Source of the DNA: Batillaria attramentaria
Lineage: Eukaryota; Mollusca; Gastropoda; Batillariidae
Assembly: GCA_018292915.2 (NCBI GenBank)
Contig: JACVVK020000168.1
Location: 233,501 to 297,500, forward strand
Length of the DNA stretch: 64,000 bases
Direction: 5' to 3'
The notes under the pieces are model-generated. The model saw only the letters and a program-made list of their open reading frames with translations. It ran no database searches and was not told where the DNA came from. Of this stretch, positions 46,316 to 58,340 are shown in pieces (position 1 is the first letter of the stretch; each line of letters opens with the position of its first letter). A program made the translations under genes and the position numbers.

Positions 46316-49300
46316 AGAAAACTTTAACATTGTCATTTTCTCAGAATCTACAAACAGTAGAGGCACCAAACTTGGCATGCTGATAGACAACCACAAGACC
46401 TTTCAAAGCATATCATTTTGAATGACCTTGACACAAGGTCAAGGTCACTAAAGCTCTCTGAAAATTTTCAATTGGCATTTTCTCGTAATCTACAAATGCC
46501 AGAGGTTTTAAACTTTGCATGATGATAGACATTGATAAGAACTTTACAGATATACATGTAGTCAGTGACCTTGTGTCAAGGTCAAGGCTGTACAAGATAT
46601 TTTTTTGAAACCTTAACATTGGCATTTTCTCAGAAACAACAAACAGCAGAGGTGCCAAACCTGGCCTGCTGATAGACAGTGATAAGACCTATGCACACAT
46701 ACCATCTTAAATGACCTTGACTCAAGATCAAGGTCATTAAAACAGTCTGTTGGGAAATTTTACATTTGCATTTTCTCAGTATCTAGAAGAATCGGAAGCA
46801 TCAAACAATGTGTGATGATTGACATTGGCAGCACCTTTATAGACATACCTGTGTTCAGTGACTTTTAGTCAAGGTCAAGGTCATGCAAGCGTTTTGGGGG
46901 AAACTTTAACCTTGGCATTTTCTCCAAAACAACAAACAGTAGAGGCACCAAACGAGGCATCGTGATAGACAGCAATGAGACCTACCTTTCTGAATGACCT
47001 TCACCAAAGGTCAAGGTCATTAAAGCTGTCTGTTGTGAATTTTAACATTACTGTTTTCAGAGGAACTACAAATACTAGAGGCATTAAACTTGGCATGATG
47101 ATAGACATTGATGAGATCTCATTTGAATGACCTTGACCAAAGGTCAAGGCCATATAAACTGTTTCGGGGAAAATTGTAATATTGCCAGGAACTCAGAGCA
47201 CCAGAGACACTTTACATAGTATGATAATGGATAGTGATAAGAGCTTTACAAACATACTTTTGTGAATGACCTTGACCTGTGTCACAAGGGAGCCATGGAG
47301 GCTTCTGCCTCTCTAGTTCAGTAAGATGTTGAGTCTGTTTCATGTGTTGTTTTTTCAGTTTCAGCGATATGTTAAGTCACTTGTTTTCTCGTTTCAGTGA
47401 GATGTTGAGTCTCCAGCAGCAGGCGTATTCTCAGCATGGTCTTGGGCCGTCAGGTCATCCAGTGATGCTGCAAGCTTCACACATGTCCAATCGCCCCATG
47501 CTGTATAAGCCCATGATACCGGTCAGTCAATGAGTCTATTTCATTCATTTGTCAAGTTAGCTGACTGACTGCATCTTTTGATCTGTAGTCTCAGAAATGT
47601 TAAGTAGTCAGTAAAAAGCTAATGACTGTCATTTAGAAAAAAAAATATTATCATTATTTTTGCAATTTATTTATTTATATTGTGTATGTCCCTGATGTGA
47701 AAGACTTCTTCTCATTCTAACTAATGAGAACAGAATTTAAAGTGCTAAATCTGCGCCTGTGGGTAAACTTTGAAATTGCTTCCAATTCCATTATTGGCAT
47801 CACTTTTGCCCTGATCCCCCAACCCCCTCCCACACACACACAGAGACCACCACCACCATTCACCCCTGCAAAAACAAAACAAACAAACAAAAAAAAACAA
47901 CAATTGAATGAAAGCTACACTAAGCCACAACAGCACAAACTGCCAATCACCAGTGCTTTTTTTCTTCATTTTTTTATTTTTTCATTTGCAGGCTGGAATG
48001 AAGCGTACCCGCAGCCCCTCCCCGCCTCCCACGTCAAGTTACCAGGCGTACCACAGCGACGCCAAGTACGCATACAGTGCTGCTAAACCAGGACCGTCTA
48101 CCCATCTCTATGCCCAGCATCCACCGGCTGCAGACTTAAGTACATAAATTTACATGCTTTTTTGGGGGGGTTTTCTTTTTGTTTTTGTTGTTGCTGTTTT
48201 TGAAAATATACATGTCGCATTCATTGTAATGTAACCAGTTTGTAATGCAGAGATAGTTTTCACCTAAAGTCAGTAAAGTGAATGTCAGAATACTTTTAAA
48301 TGTAGACAAGGCAGTGCCATTTTACTGTGAAACAACTCCTGCTGAAGGTCTGAGTAGCTTGTATGCGGCTCTTCTTATAAGTGGGGGGAGGGGGGAGTTG
48401 GGGGAATTCTTTAGCTTCTTTTGTTTGTGTGTTCTCTTTTGGGTGTTTGCTTGTTGCGTTGTTTTGTTGTTGTTTTTGTGTGTATTGGGTGGGATGGACG
48501 TGGTCCTTTTCCTTGCTATATCAAACACTTTCCATCGATGATGGATAAGCAGCCACTCGGATGTGTTATCCACACATTGTAATTTTCTTTAAACTCCTTC
48601 CAGCATCTGTAAATCACAAAATGTCATGGGCCCTGTATTTCTCACTTTCCCTTTTCTTGTGTCAGAGATGGGGAGTTATCCTCAGACACAGGGCGCTCAG
48701 TCGGTGTACTCCACCCAAGCTAGCCACTCTTACGTGCAGCAGCAACAACAGCCGGCGGTCACGTCCTTCCAAGCCAGCCAATCAGCTGGTGGCAAGTACT
48801 CCGCCAGTACACAGTCAGCCTTCAGCTCCTACCCTGGTCATTATGGGGGACCAGCACAAGCGATGGCCACGGCGGGCAAACCTGTCGCTGAGGGGTTCCC
48901 GGCTACCTACGCTCTTCAGAGAATGCCGCAGCCAGGTGCGTGTGTTTATGATGTAGTGAAACACTGAAAGTGTTGACATGTACTTGATGTGTTATTTCCA
49001 CAATTGGACCTTTTTGACATCATTGTTAACTGACTGTTGATTCTCGATTGTACTTTGCATTAGTTTATGTCAGGCATTTTAAGCATCAAGTGTGCTAGAA
49101 TATAATTCCTAAAATTGAAGAAGAAAATGCATAATGGGCTTGCCTCTTTCATTTTCAAAACAAATGCCAGAATTCCCACTTCTTTCAAAAATAAGTTCCC
49201 CATAGTAAACACTAATCTGCCCTTTATTTACCCTATGTCTTGTGGTTTGTTCAGTCCAGAGTTAAGCTTTTTTGAAGTTTTTTAATGAATGTTTTAAACT

Positions 49301-50033
49301 GAAAGCCTGAAGAAATATGTTGTGTGGTTGACATAATGACTGAGTGTGTGAATGTGTATATATGTATTTATATGGTATGTTTGTGTATATCAGTTGTGTT
49401 TTATTATCAAGAGGAGCAAAGCAAATTCTTCTTAATTGTAACTAAGAAGCAATAAATCTATCTTATCTTATCTTATAAGGTTCCTCAAGAAAGGGCTTGT
49501 TGCTGTAACTGGTGCAAGATCACTGCTTTCAAATTTTGAAATTTACTTTGTTGTTTTCCTGTGTTACAAGGATATCACGGGGCTCCACATGGCGCTTCTC
49601 TGCAGCATCAGCTGGAGCAAGCTCAGAAGTCTGGATTTGCAGAGGACAAGTATAAGCAGGTGTGTTGTGTACAAGTCAGCATTTCTTAAAGACATTAAAA
49701 GGAAAATGAGTGAATAACTTCTCCACTCTGTTCTGAAAAAAAAAACTTGAGGCATCACTGGGTTCAGTGTTTCTCAGCACTAGATATGATTGCATTCATT
49801 GAAGGAAAAACTCTCAAAAGAGATGACAACAGGTGATGTCTAGCAGGGATTGTTCCAGTAGAATAATTACATATGTTGCCTGCAAAATCAAACTTCTGCC
49901 TGCTTGAAGATCAGCATTATTGAGCTCACAAGAACAGCTGTTGTTAGTCCAGTTCACACATGCGCGCGCGCACGCGTGTACACACACACACACATACACC
50001 AGCACACACACATACACACCATGGCACGCGCGT

Positions 50034-50082
<49 letters not shown>

Positions 50083-52335
50083 CCACAAGTGACAAGGTCT
50101 GTTTCGCGGACTGCATGCCACTGGATTACTGACGATCAATCTTGATACCCAGGTGATGTATTGAAGATGAGTTTTAGGCAGGGGAAAATGTGTTGGACAG
50201 GGGTTAATGAATGAGATGGTATAATACATGTACACAGCCACCACCAATGCGAGGTATGGGCAGCAGCCAGCAGGGGGCACTAATGTCACAGGCCTTGCAA
50301 ATGCAGCAGCAGCAACAGTCCAAAGTGAGTGTCAGGTGTTGTTCTCCTCCTCGTCGTCACTGCTGCTGTTGTCGATGTTGTAAACTAGCGGCAAACTTTT
50401 AACTGCTGGTCTAGACCAACCCTAGCCGGACCTAACTCAGTAGTGGAGAGCGTCGGCACAAAATGTGGCACCAGTTCTGATCCGAGCCTTTCTGCATTGT
50501 CTTGCGTTCTTACATCAGCATGCTGAAGATCTGTTGTGATGTGACTGTTTTCGGATCAGAGTGTTTCTGTACCAGGGCTCCCTGGAGTTTTTCCTGTGTA
50601 AATACCGCTTTCACCAGCTAATTTTTGAGTTCATTATCTCCCAACCCTTCCACCGCCCACCCCTACCCAGCCCCCAGCCCCCTGCCCCCTGCCCCCAGCC
50701 CCAGTCCCACCCATACCCCACCCCCTTTGCTCAAATCCGCCACAGTCTGGGTGGATGTGGCTTTGCAGGTTTTGTGATAATTTGCTTTGTTGACAGTGTC
50801 GCATGCATGTGAAGTGGCTGACTACATGGAACAGTCTAGTTGTTGCCTGTTCCCTCAAAATGGTCAAGACGGTCTTAGAGATTTAGATGCTTTTAAGTCG
50901 GCTGCTTTTAGTCAAAGGCACACTTCTTACAAAAGTCGTAAGATGCTTTCTAACTTGTTGCTGACCATGGAGAGTGGAGTTAACACAGTCCGCAGTAACT
51001 GCATGTTTGACTGTTAGAAAACAGCTGGAAAAGGCACTTCTGTATTGATGGGAGTCTACCACAGCAGCTGACAGAGTGTCTCAATAACCTAGCTTCCTGC
51101 GGTGTCACCACCACTTGCTGTCATTGCTGCTGTTTCTTCTGTATTTGTTTGTGGCAGTTGTAGCCAGGAATTGTAACTTAATAAAATATTATAACCAAAA
51201 GGTATTCCAGATGAGTGCCAGCAAGAGATGATGCAATTTCTTTGCTTCAGTGATGTTGATGTCATTCGCTTAGCTTCATTAACTGTGTCCAGTGTATTTG
51301 AATTTGCAGGTGCTAGATGAGCATATTTTGTCATTTCGCACCTTTGCTTGTATTTGTGTGTTTTAATGTGTTCAGTCTTAAAAATAGAATGCAAGAGTGT
51401 TGTTGATGTTTTTACCTATTTTTTCGTTGATGTTTTTTTTGTAGTTTTTTTTTTTTTTTTTTAAATGAACATCCTGCCAATTTACCTCTTTTTTTCTCTC
51501 TTTTTTTTTAATCTTAAATTTGTTTGGTAGGTCGCTGTATGTAATTGTGTTTATTATATTTATATAAGGGTTTTCTTCTTGTAAGATTTGTGTGTTAATG
51601 TGGTGCATCATGTTGACTAGTTTAGTTGTAGGTTATCATTGAAGTCTGCTGTTCATGTCATGTCCTGTAATACCGCGGTTGCCGGTTACGCAGAGTCGGG
51701 TGCTCTCCATCGCCGGAGACACAAACGGTCCCCCATGATGTGGGCTATGCATGCGATGGCGAGCAACGTGAGCGTTTCGACCGGCAAAGATGTTCGCGAT
51801 AAAATTAAATCAATGAAAGTTCCTGAACTGAAAAAAATATCTGAAAGACAGGGGCATGCGTTTTAGTGGCTACACAAAAGCGCAGCATATCACTTTAGCC
51901 CTTGAAGCAGATCGGCAGTCACTTCAACCGAGAGACTCGGTCTTGCCACGCGGAGAAGTTCTGCCTTCGAATCGCTTTATCCACAAATTTCTGAGTCTCG
52001 GCTCTGAAACTTTTGAAGGAAAGGGCTCAAACTGAACGATCTCACCATTAGGTAAGACCATCTCTGGAAATTTCTCCAGCTTATCTGATTTTCTCGAGCC
52101 ATTTTGGCAGCCGATCGCAACGCAGCGGTAGTGCGGCATCGTGTGTGACTCGAGCAGCCCACATGCCGAGTCTATCAAGCCCAGTCTCGGTCCAAAACCG
52201 CGCACGTTCACGCATGTTCACGCACTATAACGAGAATCGGCAACCGCAGTATTCTCTGTTGCATGGTTTTCTTGTATTGCATGAATGTCTAGCACTTTGT
52301 GTGGAAAACTGGTTGAACAGAGTATATGTACGGCG

Positions 52336-52397
<62 letters not shown>

Positions 52398-53563
52398 CAG
52401 ACACACAGAAAGACAGAGACAGAGAAACCAAGTGCATGTTGAATAAACATCACAGTAGACTAGGAACACAGCTGATACCACTATTGCGGTTGATAGTTGC
52501 AGTTGGAAAATAGCACTTTTTTTGAAAGTTTGTTGTTAAGAGTATTGCTAAGCAAAGACTAAATTTTTGGATAAGCACAGACTAAATTTTTGGATAAGCA
52601 CAGACTAAATTTTTGGATTGGACATGGCTGCACAGCCATGTTCGCAAGTCATTCTGTACCTCATGTAAGGAGGACAAAAACTCCACATTTCTGTTTTCCC
52701 CAACACGTTGGAAGTGCATGTGTTGACATCATGAGAAACGAGTACAAAAACAGAATTTTTGTGGAGGCCAGACTAGTCTCCAGAGTTTGTACGGTGAAAA
52801 CTGAAATTCAGTAACTGTCAATCTGCTATCGGATCTGCTATCTGTCTTGTGCATTAGTCCACTCGCTTTAATAATTCGATGTATAAATTCTTAAATTAAA
52901 CTTGGATTTGGTGCACATGCATGTACATTCCAGGATTACACTTTTTCATTTTGCAGTAGCTTAGTCATTTACTTATTATTGTGGTGTTCATGGGTGCTGA
53001 TTGTTTTGTATTTTTCCCCCTAACAGGGAAGCATTGTGACAGGAATGCCAGGACAGCCGGCTACTAGTTACCAGCCCTCCTCCACAACCGTAAGGACTCC
53101 TTTCGCTGACTTACCTTTACGAGCAGTTTGTAGCGAAAACATGTTTTGCTTGTACATGTACCAGTGTTCCTGACAGCTTTCAAAACTGAGGGTCACTTTG
53201 ACCCTCTCTGTCAAACACAGAGGATCAGTTTGTGAAATAAATGATGATAAGCTTCAAAATCTCTGTGTCCGATTCTAAAATCTCTGCATAAATGACGCAC
53301 ATCTGTGCGTAATAATACTGATGTACTTCCCTGACAGTACAGACAACTTTTCACTTTTTTCTTTCTTTTTTTTTCTTTTCTTTTTTTTTCCATTCTTGAT
53401 GACTGTCTTTCTGTAACACGTTTCCAGCAGAAAACCTGTAGTACAACAACAAGAAAAAATCTTTGAGCTGCATCTTTTTTCATTACAGAGCGCGTACCAA
53501 ACTCAGCAGGGAGGAGGTGGCCGGCCGAGTTACCCCAACCAGCCCCATGGCCGGTACTACTGA
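44184..53563 (+). CDS. GPS2: GPS2, G-protein pathway suppressor 2 (NCoR/SMRT complex subunit)
   Basis: Ten coding exons: 44184-44277, 44955-45058, 45454-45578, 47398-47521, 47992-48139, 48666-48935, 49571-49659, 50238-50324, 53027-53089 and 53489-53563 (TGA); all GT-AG and phase-consistent, 392 aa. The N-terminus [20 protein letters not shown] matches the vertebrate MPALLERPK start. A charged coiled coil (about residues 30-110; [14 protein letters not shown], then [18 protein letters not shown]) is the best-conserved block and is the known NCoR/SMRT and TBL1 contact region. The rest is Gln/Pro/Tyr-rich low complexity, ending PHGRYY, close to the vertebrate NPRFYHK end. Known role: co-repressor scaffold with HDAC3 and inhibitor of UBC13-dependent K63 ubiquitination and JNK signalling. 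The 1.8-kb intron before exon 4 holds a MITE, a Helentron-like element and a decoy acceptor array. Confidence 0.92.
44586..44727 (+). repeat. Dispersed repeat in GPS2 intron 1 (copy A)
   Basis: About 140 bp running from CTTTCAAAACTGAGGGTCAC to AAATGACGCACA. A second copy in the same orientation lies at 53163-53304 in the last GPS2 intron. Contains a GGGTCACTTTGACC imperfect palindrome. Confidence 0.8.
45604..45900 (-). mobile_element. GGGCCCGTATG-family MITE, copy 4 (GPS2 intron)
   Basis: Opposite orientation to copies 1-3. It begins GGGCCCGCATGTAAAAGTCG 26 bp after a GPS2 splice donor and ends in a degraded terminal repeat (ACATACACTGATACAGGCCC). Confidence 0.75.
45964..47414 (+). repeat. 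Decoy 3' splice-site array before GPS2 exon 4, split by a transposon
   Basis: A ~32-37-bp degenerate unit resembling the true acceptor (TTTCAGTGAGATGTTGAGTC) recurs at about 45964, 46001, 46094, 46127, 46157, 46191, 47318, 47356 and 47392. The last one is the real junction (AG at 47396-47397). Between the sixth and seventh units lies the Helentron-like element 46237-47318. Confidence 0.65.
46237..47318 (+). mobile_element. Helentron/DINE-like element, copy 2 (GPS2 intron)
   Basis: Starts TTTTT|GGCTCCCTTGTGTAAC and ends CACAAGGGAGCC, GAGGCTTCTGCCTC and TCTAGTT; about 1.08 kb. Same GT block and same minisatellite units as copy 1, with fewer repeats. Nuclear-receptor type TGACCTTGA/AAGGTCA motifs recur throughout. 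Confidence 0.78.
50032..50081. repeat. (CA)n microsatellite in GPS2 intron
   Basis: A CA run preceded by CA/CG-rich sequence from 49965, located about 150 bp upstream of the exon at 50238. Confidence 0.9.
52340..52393. repeat. (GT)n microsatellite
   Basis: About 54 bp of GT in the GPS2 intron. Confidence 0.92.
52549..52617. repeat. 26-bp tandem repeat, about 2.7 units
   Basis: AAGCACAGACTAAATTTTTG followed by GATA recurs at 26-bp spacing, starting with a slightly diverged unit (AAGCAAAGACT). Confidence 0.9.
53163..53304 (+). repeat. Dispersed repeat in GPS2 last intron (copy B)
   Basis: Matches copy A at 44586-44727 in the same orientation (CTTTCAAAACTGAGGGTCAC ... AAATGACGCACA) at roughly 85-90 percent identity by eye. 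Confidence 0.8.
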
Positions 53564-53959
53564 AGGCCTGGTGGCGCTTCCATCGGACACCAGCGAACTG
53601 CCATCACACAGTTTATTTAGTTAGCTAATCCCATCTGGTTTTACAGTTTTTAATACTTATCCCAGTCAGCCACGAGCCTGACAAGTCACAGTGTCAGAAA
53701 CGTAATGATGAATTGATTACACACAGCATGTGTTCGTAGTACATGTACATTGGTAGTTATTAGATGTGGTCTGTGAAGTGTATCTGTAATGAAAATGTAT
53801 AAGTTGAAGCAGTATTTCATTTAGATGACCGTTTTACTTGGAGAGAGGTCACGCAGTGTAGTTACAGCAGCCAGGTACTTCCCCCCCCCCCCCTTTCCAC
53901 GGCCTGGTAGGTGAAACCCATTAATTACCCTTTGTCTCTCTCCTTCCCTTCACTGCCCT

Positions 53960-54240
53960 GGGCCCGTATGTAATAGTCGAGGTTAGGACTTTTAGCCCTG
54001 GGTTAGAGTCTAACCTCAAACTAAACTGGCTCTAGGGTAAAATTTTCTGATTTTTCTTTTTGTTTTAAATCAAGAAGCGGGCCCATTCTAGCAAGGTGCC
54101 TAAGCCGTTATAGAAGGATTTTTTTCTTCCTTTCTTCGCTTCCTTTAGCATTTAATTTTGCATTTTGGTTTCTTTTGTCCTAGTCTGGATTAGGCCTGTA
54201 GCCTTGGGTTAAATTAACCTTGACTTTTACATACGGGCCC
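53960..54240 (-). mobile_element. GGGCCCGTATG-family MITE, copy 5 (GPS2 3'UTR)
   Basis: Begins GGGCCCGTATGTAATAGTCG and ends TTGACTTTTACATACGGGCC; intact on both sides. It lies between the GPS2 stop and the first AATAAA, so it would be transcribed in the mature mRNA and could fold through its inverted ends. Confidence 0.8.
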
Positions 54241-54606
54241 AGAAAGCGTGTAGTGGTCATGACTGGCAACAATCTGGTTCCAGCTGGTGTGACCGCCCAT
54301 CTTCATTCAGTATCCTTATTTTTAGTGATCGAATTCTAGGATTGGAATGTAGCTCTCTCCACTGTCTGAGACTATTTCTTTTCTGGGAAATCGCTCTGAT
54401 TATAATTACCCTCTTTTGTTTGTAAATTCTACCTAACCAACCAGGCGAAAGGTACGTAAGGAGCGGCCTCACCACTAGAATTTTGAGCAGAACTGGTCTA
54501 CAGGTCTGCTGCACTTGGCTCCAATAGCCACCGACTGACTGGGAAGAAAGGAAGAGACATAGCAGAACTGGTCCATAGGTCTTGTCCCCTTGGCTCTGAA
54601 CACTGA

Positions 54607-54943
54607 CAGGCTGGGGAATATTCAGTCACTTGGCAATTTTCAGCCAAATTTACTATTCTTTCAGCCAAAACAAATCTAAGTTTCAGCCAAAGGAAAGGAA
54701 GGGGAAAAACGATTGCACACAGTCATGTATGGATACAAATGCCATATCGGACAGTCTAACTTCATTTTTGAAGGTTTGAATGTCAGTATTTTACTTTTTG
54801 GTGCCAAGAGAGGCTGCTAAATGCCTTTAAAAACGCTAAAATTTGTTTTCTCAAATGGGGGCATTGCCCCCGTGGTTCCCCAGCAGGATGTTGCCACTAG
54901 TGTAGGTTTCAGTCGTTTTTCCCCTCAGCAATTCCCCAGCCTG
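54607..54943 (-). mobile_element. CAGGCTGGGGAATT-family MITE (GPS2 3' region)
   Basis: Begins CAGGCTGGGGAATATTCAGTC and ends GCAATTCCCCAGCCTG, reverse orientation to 30242. ACTGA on both sides may be the target duplication. Confidence 0.85.
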
Positions 54944-55250
54944 ACTGAGCGACTGACTGGGAAGGACAGAAGAGACATAGCAGAACCGGTCCGTAGGTCT
55001 GATCGCCTAGGCTCTAAACCCTGACTGACTGACCGGGATGGAAGGCAGAAGACCTGAGACCAGAAACTATCCACAAATTTATAAACTAACCCCTTTCTCC
55101 CCCTTCTTAAACTCTCCTTGTGGGTGTTCATTCTCCTGAGTAGCTCAGGTTTGTAGGTTCTTCAGTGGTAAGCAGATGAACTGGAAGATATGCTTTCTTC
55201 GAACGAATTCACGTCAGTTGATTGGTTTCATTTGACTGTAACAGTTGTAG

Positions 55251-55256
55251 AATAAA
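55251..55256 (+). terminator. Candidate GPS2 poly(A) signal AATAAA
   Basis: AATAAA in GTAGAATAAAACC, followed by TTGTCTGTTG. It is about 1.7 kb after the GPS2 stop and would place two MITEs in the 3'UTR. Confidence 0.4.
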
Positions 55257-56583
55257 ACCATGTTAACGTACTTGTCTGTTGTTTAAAGTTGTGTGTTGTA
55301 GGACTAGGAAATAGCTGTATGTTGTAGAAGGTAGTTAACTGTTGTAACGCCTGTATGTTCGCATGTTTGTATGTTTTTTGTTCGCCATTCTGACAGCCAG
55401 ACTGAGCAAACATAGGATCATCGATGAAACACCAACAGAACAGAATTGCAGGCACTACAAATCACTGTACATGGCTAGCATCAGCATATAGTGAAGATGA
55501 CTTTTATTATAATTTATTGATAGTGGTATTGATATCTCTTTTAGATGAATGTTCATGGACATTGTCCATTTTGCATTGACAGTCATGATTTTTACAGACA
55601 AGAGATGCTGTCTTTGAATTTGTGTGTTGTTGCTGAGGAAGACTGTCCAGTAACAATGAGTATTTATTCAAATTCAAATCTTTATTGTTTAGACCATCGG
55701 CCCATCACAAAGCGGATAATTTTGCGTACATTTTACCATGAAATTGCTACTATTACGTCATGTCGTTATGATTTGAAAACGCAATACAAAGTACATAAAT
55801 GAGTATTTATATAGCGTCTTTCCTTTGACAAGCTCTAAATGCCTTAACCCCCCCCCCCCCCCAAAAAAAAAAGGAAAAAAACATCAAAAAAGCTTAAAGC
55901 TATGAAGACAACAAAGACCATTCATCTAAGTTCTAACCCAAAAGTGGGTTTTGAAAATTTGAAAGGGTGGGGGTGGGGTTGGATTGTGTTCGGAGTGTGT
56001 TAGTTTTATTTTGTCCCTGATATTGTTCCATCAGCAGTTCATTACGAGCTGTAGTGAAGATCTGCATCACATTGATGTTTACCCCATTTTTCCCCACATT
56101 TGCTGTTGGGCAGATTTTATCGAAACTCAATTGTACATACATGTACTAGTTGTTTGTAATACAGAGCTGTTAATTGATGCCATCCCATTATGTGCTTCAT
56201 GTTTGAGCATAGAGTTTGTTGGTGTTGTAGGTGTTGAATTTTTTTTTTTTTTTTTTTTTTGAATGTGAATCTTCTGATTGATATTGTTATTCAGTATAAT
56301 TTGTTATTATATATTTACTAGAGTTTGTGAATGCTCTGCCTTTTGTCTGCCAAAGTTTTGTAATTTTTTTCTGCAGTCCATGAAAATCCTATTATATCAT
56401 GTGTTGGATTTGTTTGTGTATGTGCGGTTTAGGGTGTGTGTGTTTTTGAGAGAGCGTGGGGATGGTGGTACGTGGATGGGTAATGTTCAGGGCCCATATA
56501 TGTACAACTTGAGGTTAATTTTACTCACGTCTACGAGCCTATCCTAGACTAGAACAAAAAAACCCGAAAAACAAAATTAAACA

Positions 56584-56672
56584 AGATGGCCACTGACCAG
56601 CCCAATATGTTGTTTCCATTTAATCACCTGCTGTCGTCACGGTCGTTCTTTTGTAATGCCATGTATACGGAA

Positions 56673-56747
<75 letters not shown>

Positions 56748-58340
56748 GGAAACAACTGACCGGGCTTGTCAGACCAATCTTGGTTTTGGAAGAGACACGT
56801 CAAGTTTTCTTTGAAATCTATGACGTTTTCCTCATTGGGATGACGCATAATACATTTGACGTAATAACTTTGACTCGGATACAATTCTTGCAATGAAAGC
56901 AGCCCCATGAAAATTGAAGTGTTGCTGCTGCGCAGTGTAAAGATCGAATTTATACCGGCTCAATGTGTTTAACAGACAAGTCTGCGCGGCGAACGTTTTT
57001 TCACTATGTGTTATGTCTGCTGCGCGCGCGCGCACACAGACACACACAGACATACGCGCGCGCGCACGCACGCACGCACGCACGCAGACTTGCGCGAGCC
57101 GCGTTTGTGCATGTGCTCCATTGAGACCTATGTGGTGTTCTCTCACTCTACTATGCTATTGAGTGAGAGTCAGTGGGAAAACAAAGCTCACTACATCAAT
57201 GAAACTCCCGCTTTCCCCGTCTACAAATAGAGAACTTCCGAAAAGTGACGACACACCCCCACGTCAATCAAACATGACGTCGGCAAACTGACGCTGATAC
57301 AGTTTTGCGTCAGTGCGCGTGTGCCTTTTCTGCGATGTTTGTGAGGCGTGTGGCTTGTGTAAAGGAAATGTGCTTCGAGTACAAATTTTCGAGTCAACTG
57401 ACGACAACGGCTGCAGTGAATTTTTCTAATTTTTTTGTATATTTTTTATGGCACCCCAGGCTCATTATCTATGTATAGTAGGAGCGATTTTGAGATCTAA
57501 AGTGTGTTCACCAGCACTTTCATCAGGTACGGTTTACGCCAAAAGTATAAAAGCGACAACCTCCAAAATTCACTCAGTTGAGAGTCCGTATTCATGCTAT
57601 CTATGTCCCAAAAATGGAGTGGTTTAGGTAAATATTACGCCTTTAAACGCCAGAAAGCCACTTTTTTTTGAAAAGGGCGATAACTCGCAAATCATGTGTG
57701 CAATCGTACCTGGATCGGGCCTTCTATTCAACAATCTTGATTCATTTAGAAACCCCAAATTTGAAATCGATCGGTTCAGTATTTTCGGAGAAATAGGCAT
57801 CTGAACTGGGTTCACATGCAATGTCAACTCAGGCTCGGTTTACATGAAAACTATAAGAGCGACCATTTTCTAGTAGTGAATCAATTCAGAGTCCGTATTC
57901 AAGCTATCTACTGCCAAAAAATTGAGTGATTTAAATAAATATTACGCCTGTACACGAAAGACAACCAACTTGTCTCAAAAGGGCGATAACTCCCAAATCA
58001 CTTAAGCAATCATCACACGCTTGTAACATGTAACATTTTGATAAATTTGGATACCCCAAATTTGAAGCCATTCGGTTAAGTATCTTCGAAGAAACGGGCC
58101 CGGACACAATTCACACACGCACACACGCACGCACACACATCCGCACAGACGGCACTCAGTGAGGCACTCAATGCCAGCATCGATGACGCAGGTTTTCTTA
58201 CGTCATTGTCAGAGTTACACTTGCATAATCGTCTCTGCGGGAGATCGGCAGTGACGTGCGTTTGTACCACAGATGCTTGCCTATGAACGTGGAAATTTTA
58301 GCCCGTCCTATTATGTTGTTTCCATTACTATGGAAACAAC
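56584..58340. mobile_element. 1.75-kb insertion with terminal hairpin and internal duplication
   Basis: The right end is a perfect 14-bp stem (TATGTTGTTTCCAT, loop TACT, ATGGAAACAACATA at 58312-58343). One arm, ATATGTTGTTTCCAT, is also found close to the left end (about 56604). The interior contains an AC/TC microsatellite (56676-56744) and two ~265-bp direct repeats (about 57530-57797 and 57835-58095; both with AGAGTCCGTATTCA, AAATATTACGCCT and AAGGGCGATAACTC). No ORF of note; non-autonomous, class uncertain. Confidence 0.65.
56676..56744. repeat. (AC)n-(TC)n compound microsatellite
   Basis: CA run followed by CT run; inside the insertion that splits MITE copy 6. Confidence 0.92.

Larger units (their letters stand above)
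50325..53026 (+). other. 2.7-kb GPS2 intron
   Basis: No conserved exon was found. A C-rich CCCCTGCCCCCAGCCC stretch lies at about 50665-50705, a GT microsatellite at 52340-52393 and a 26-bp tandem repeat at 52549-52617. The open frames near 51639 and 52211 are not supported by splice context. Confidence 0.6.

Noticed and set aside
51639..52211. Coding exons in the long GPS2 intron (frames near 51639 and 51924)
   Set aside because: No family motif, no phase-consistent splice sites with GPS2, and opposite strands compete; possibly old repeat sequence.
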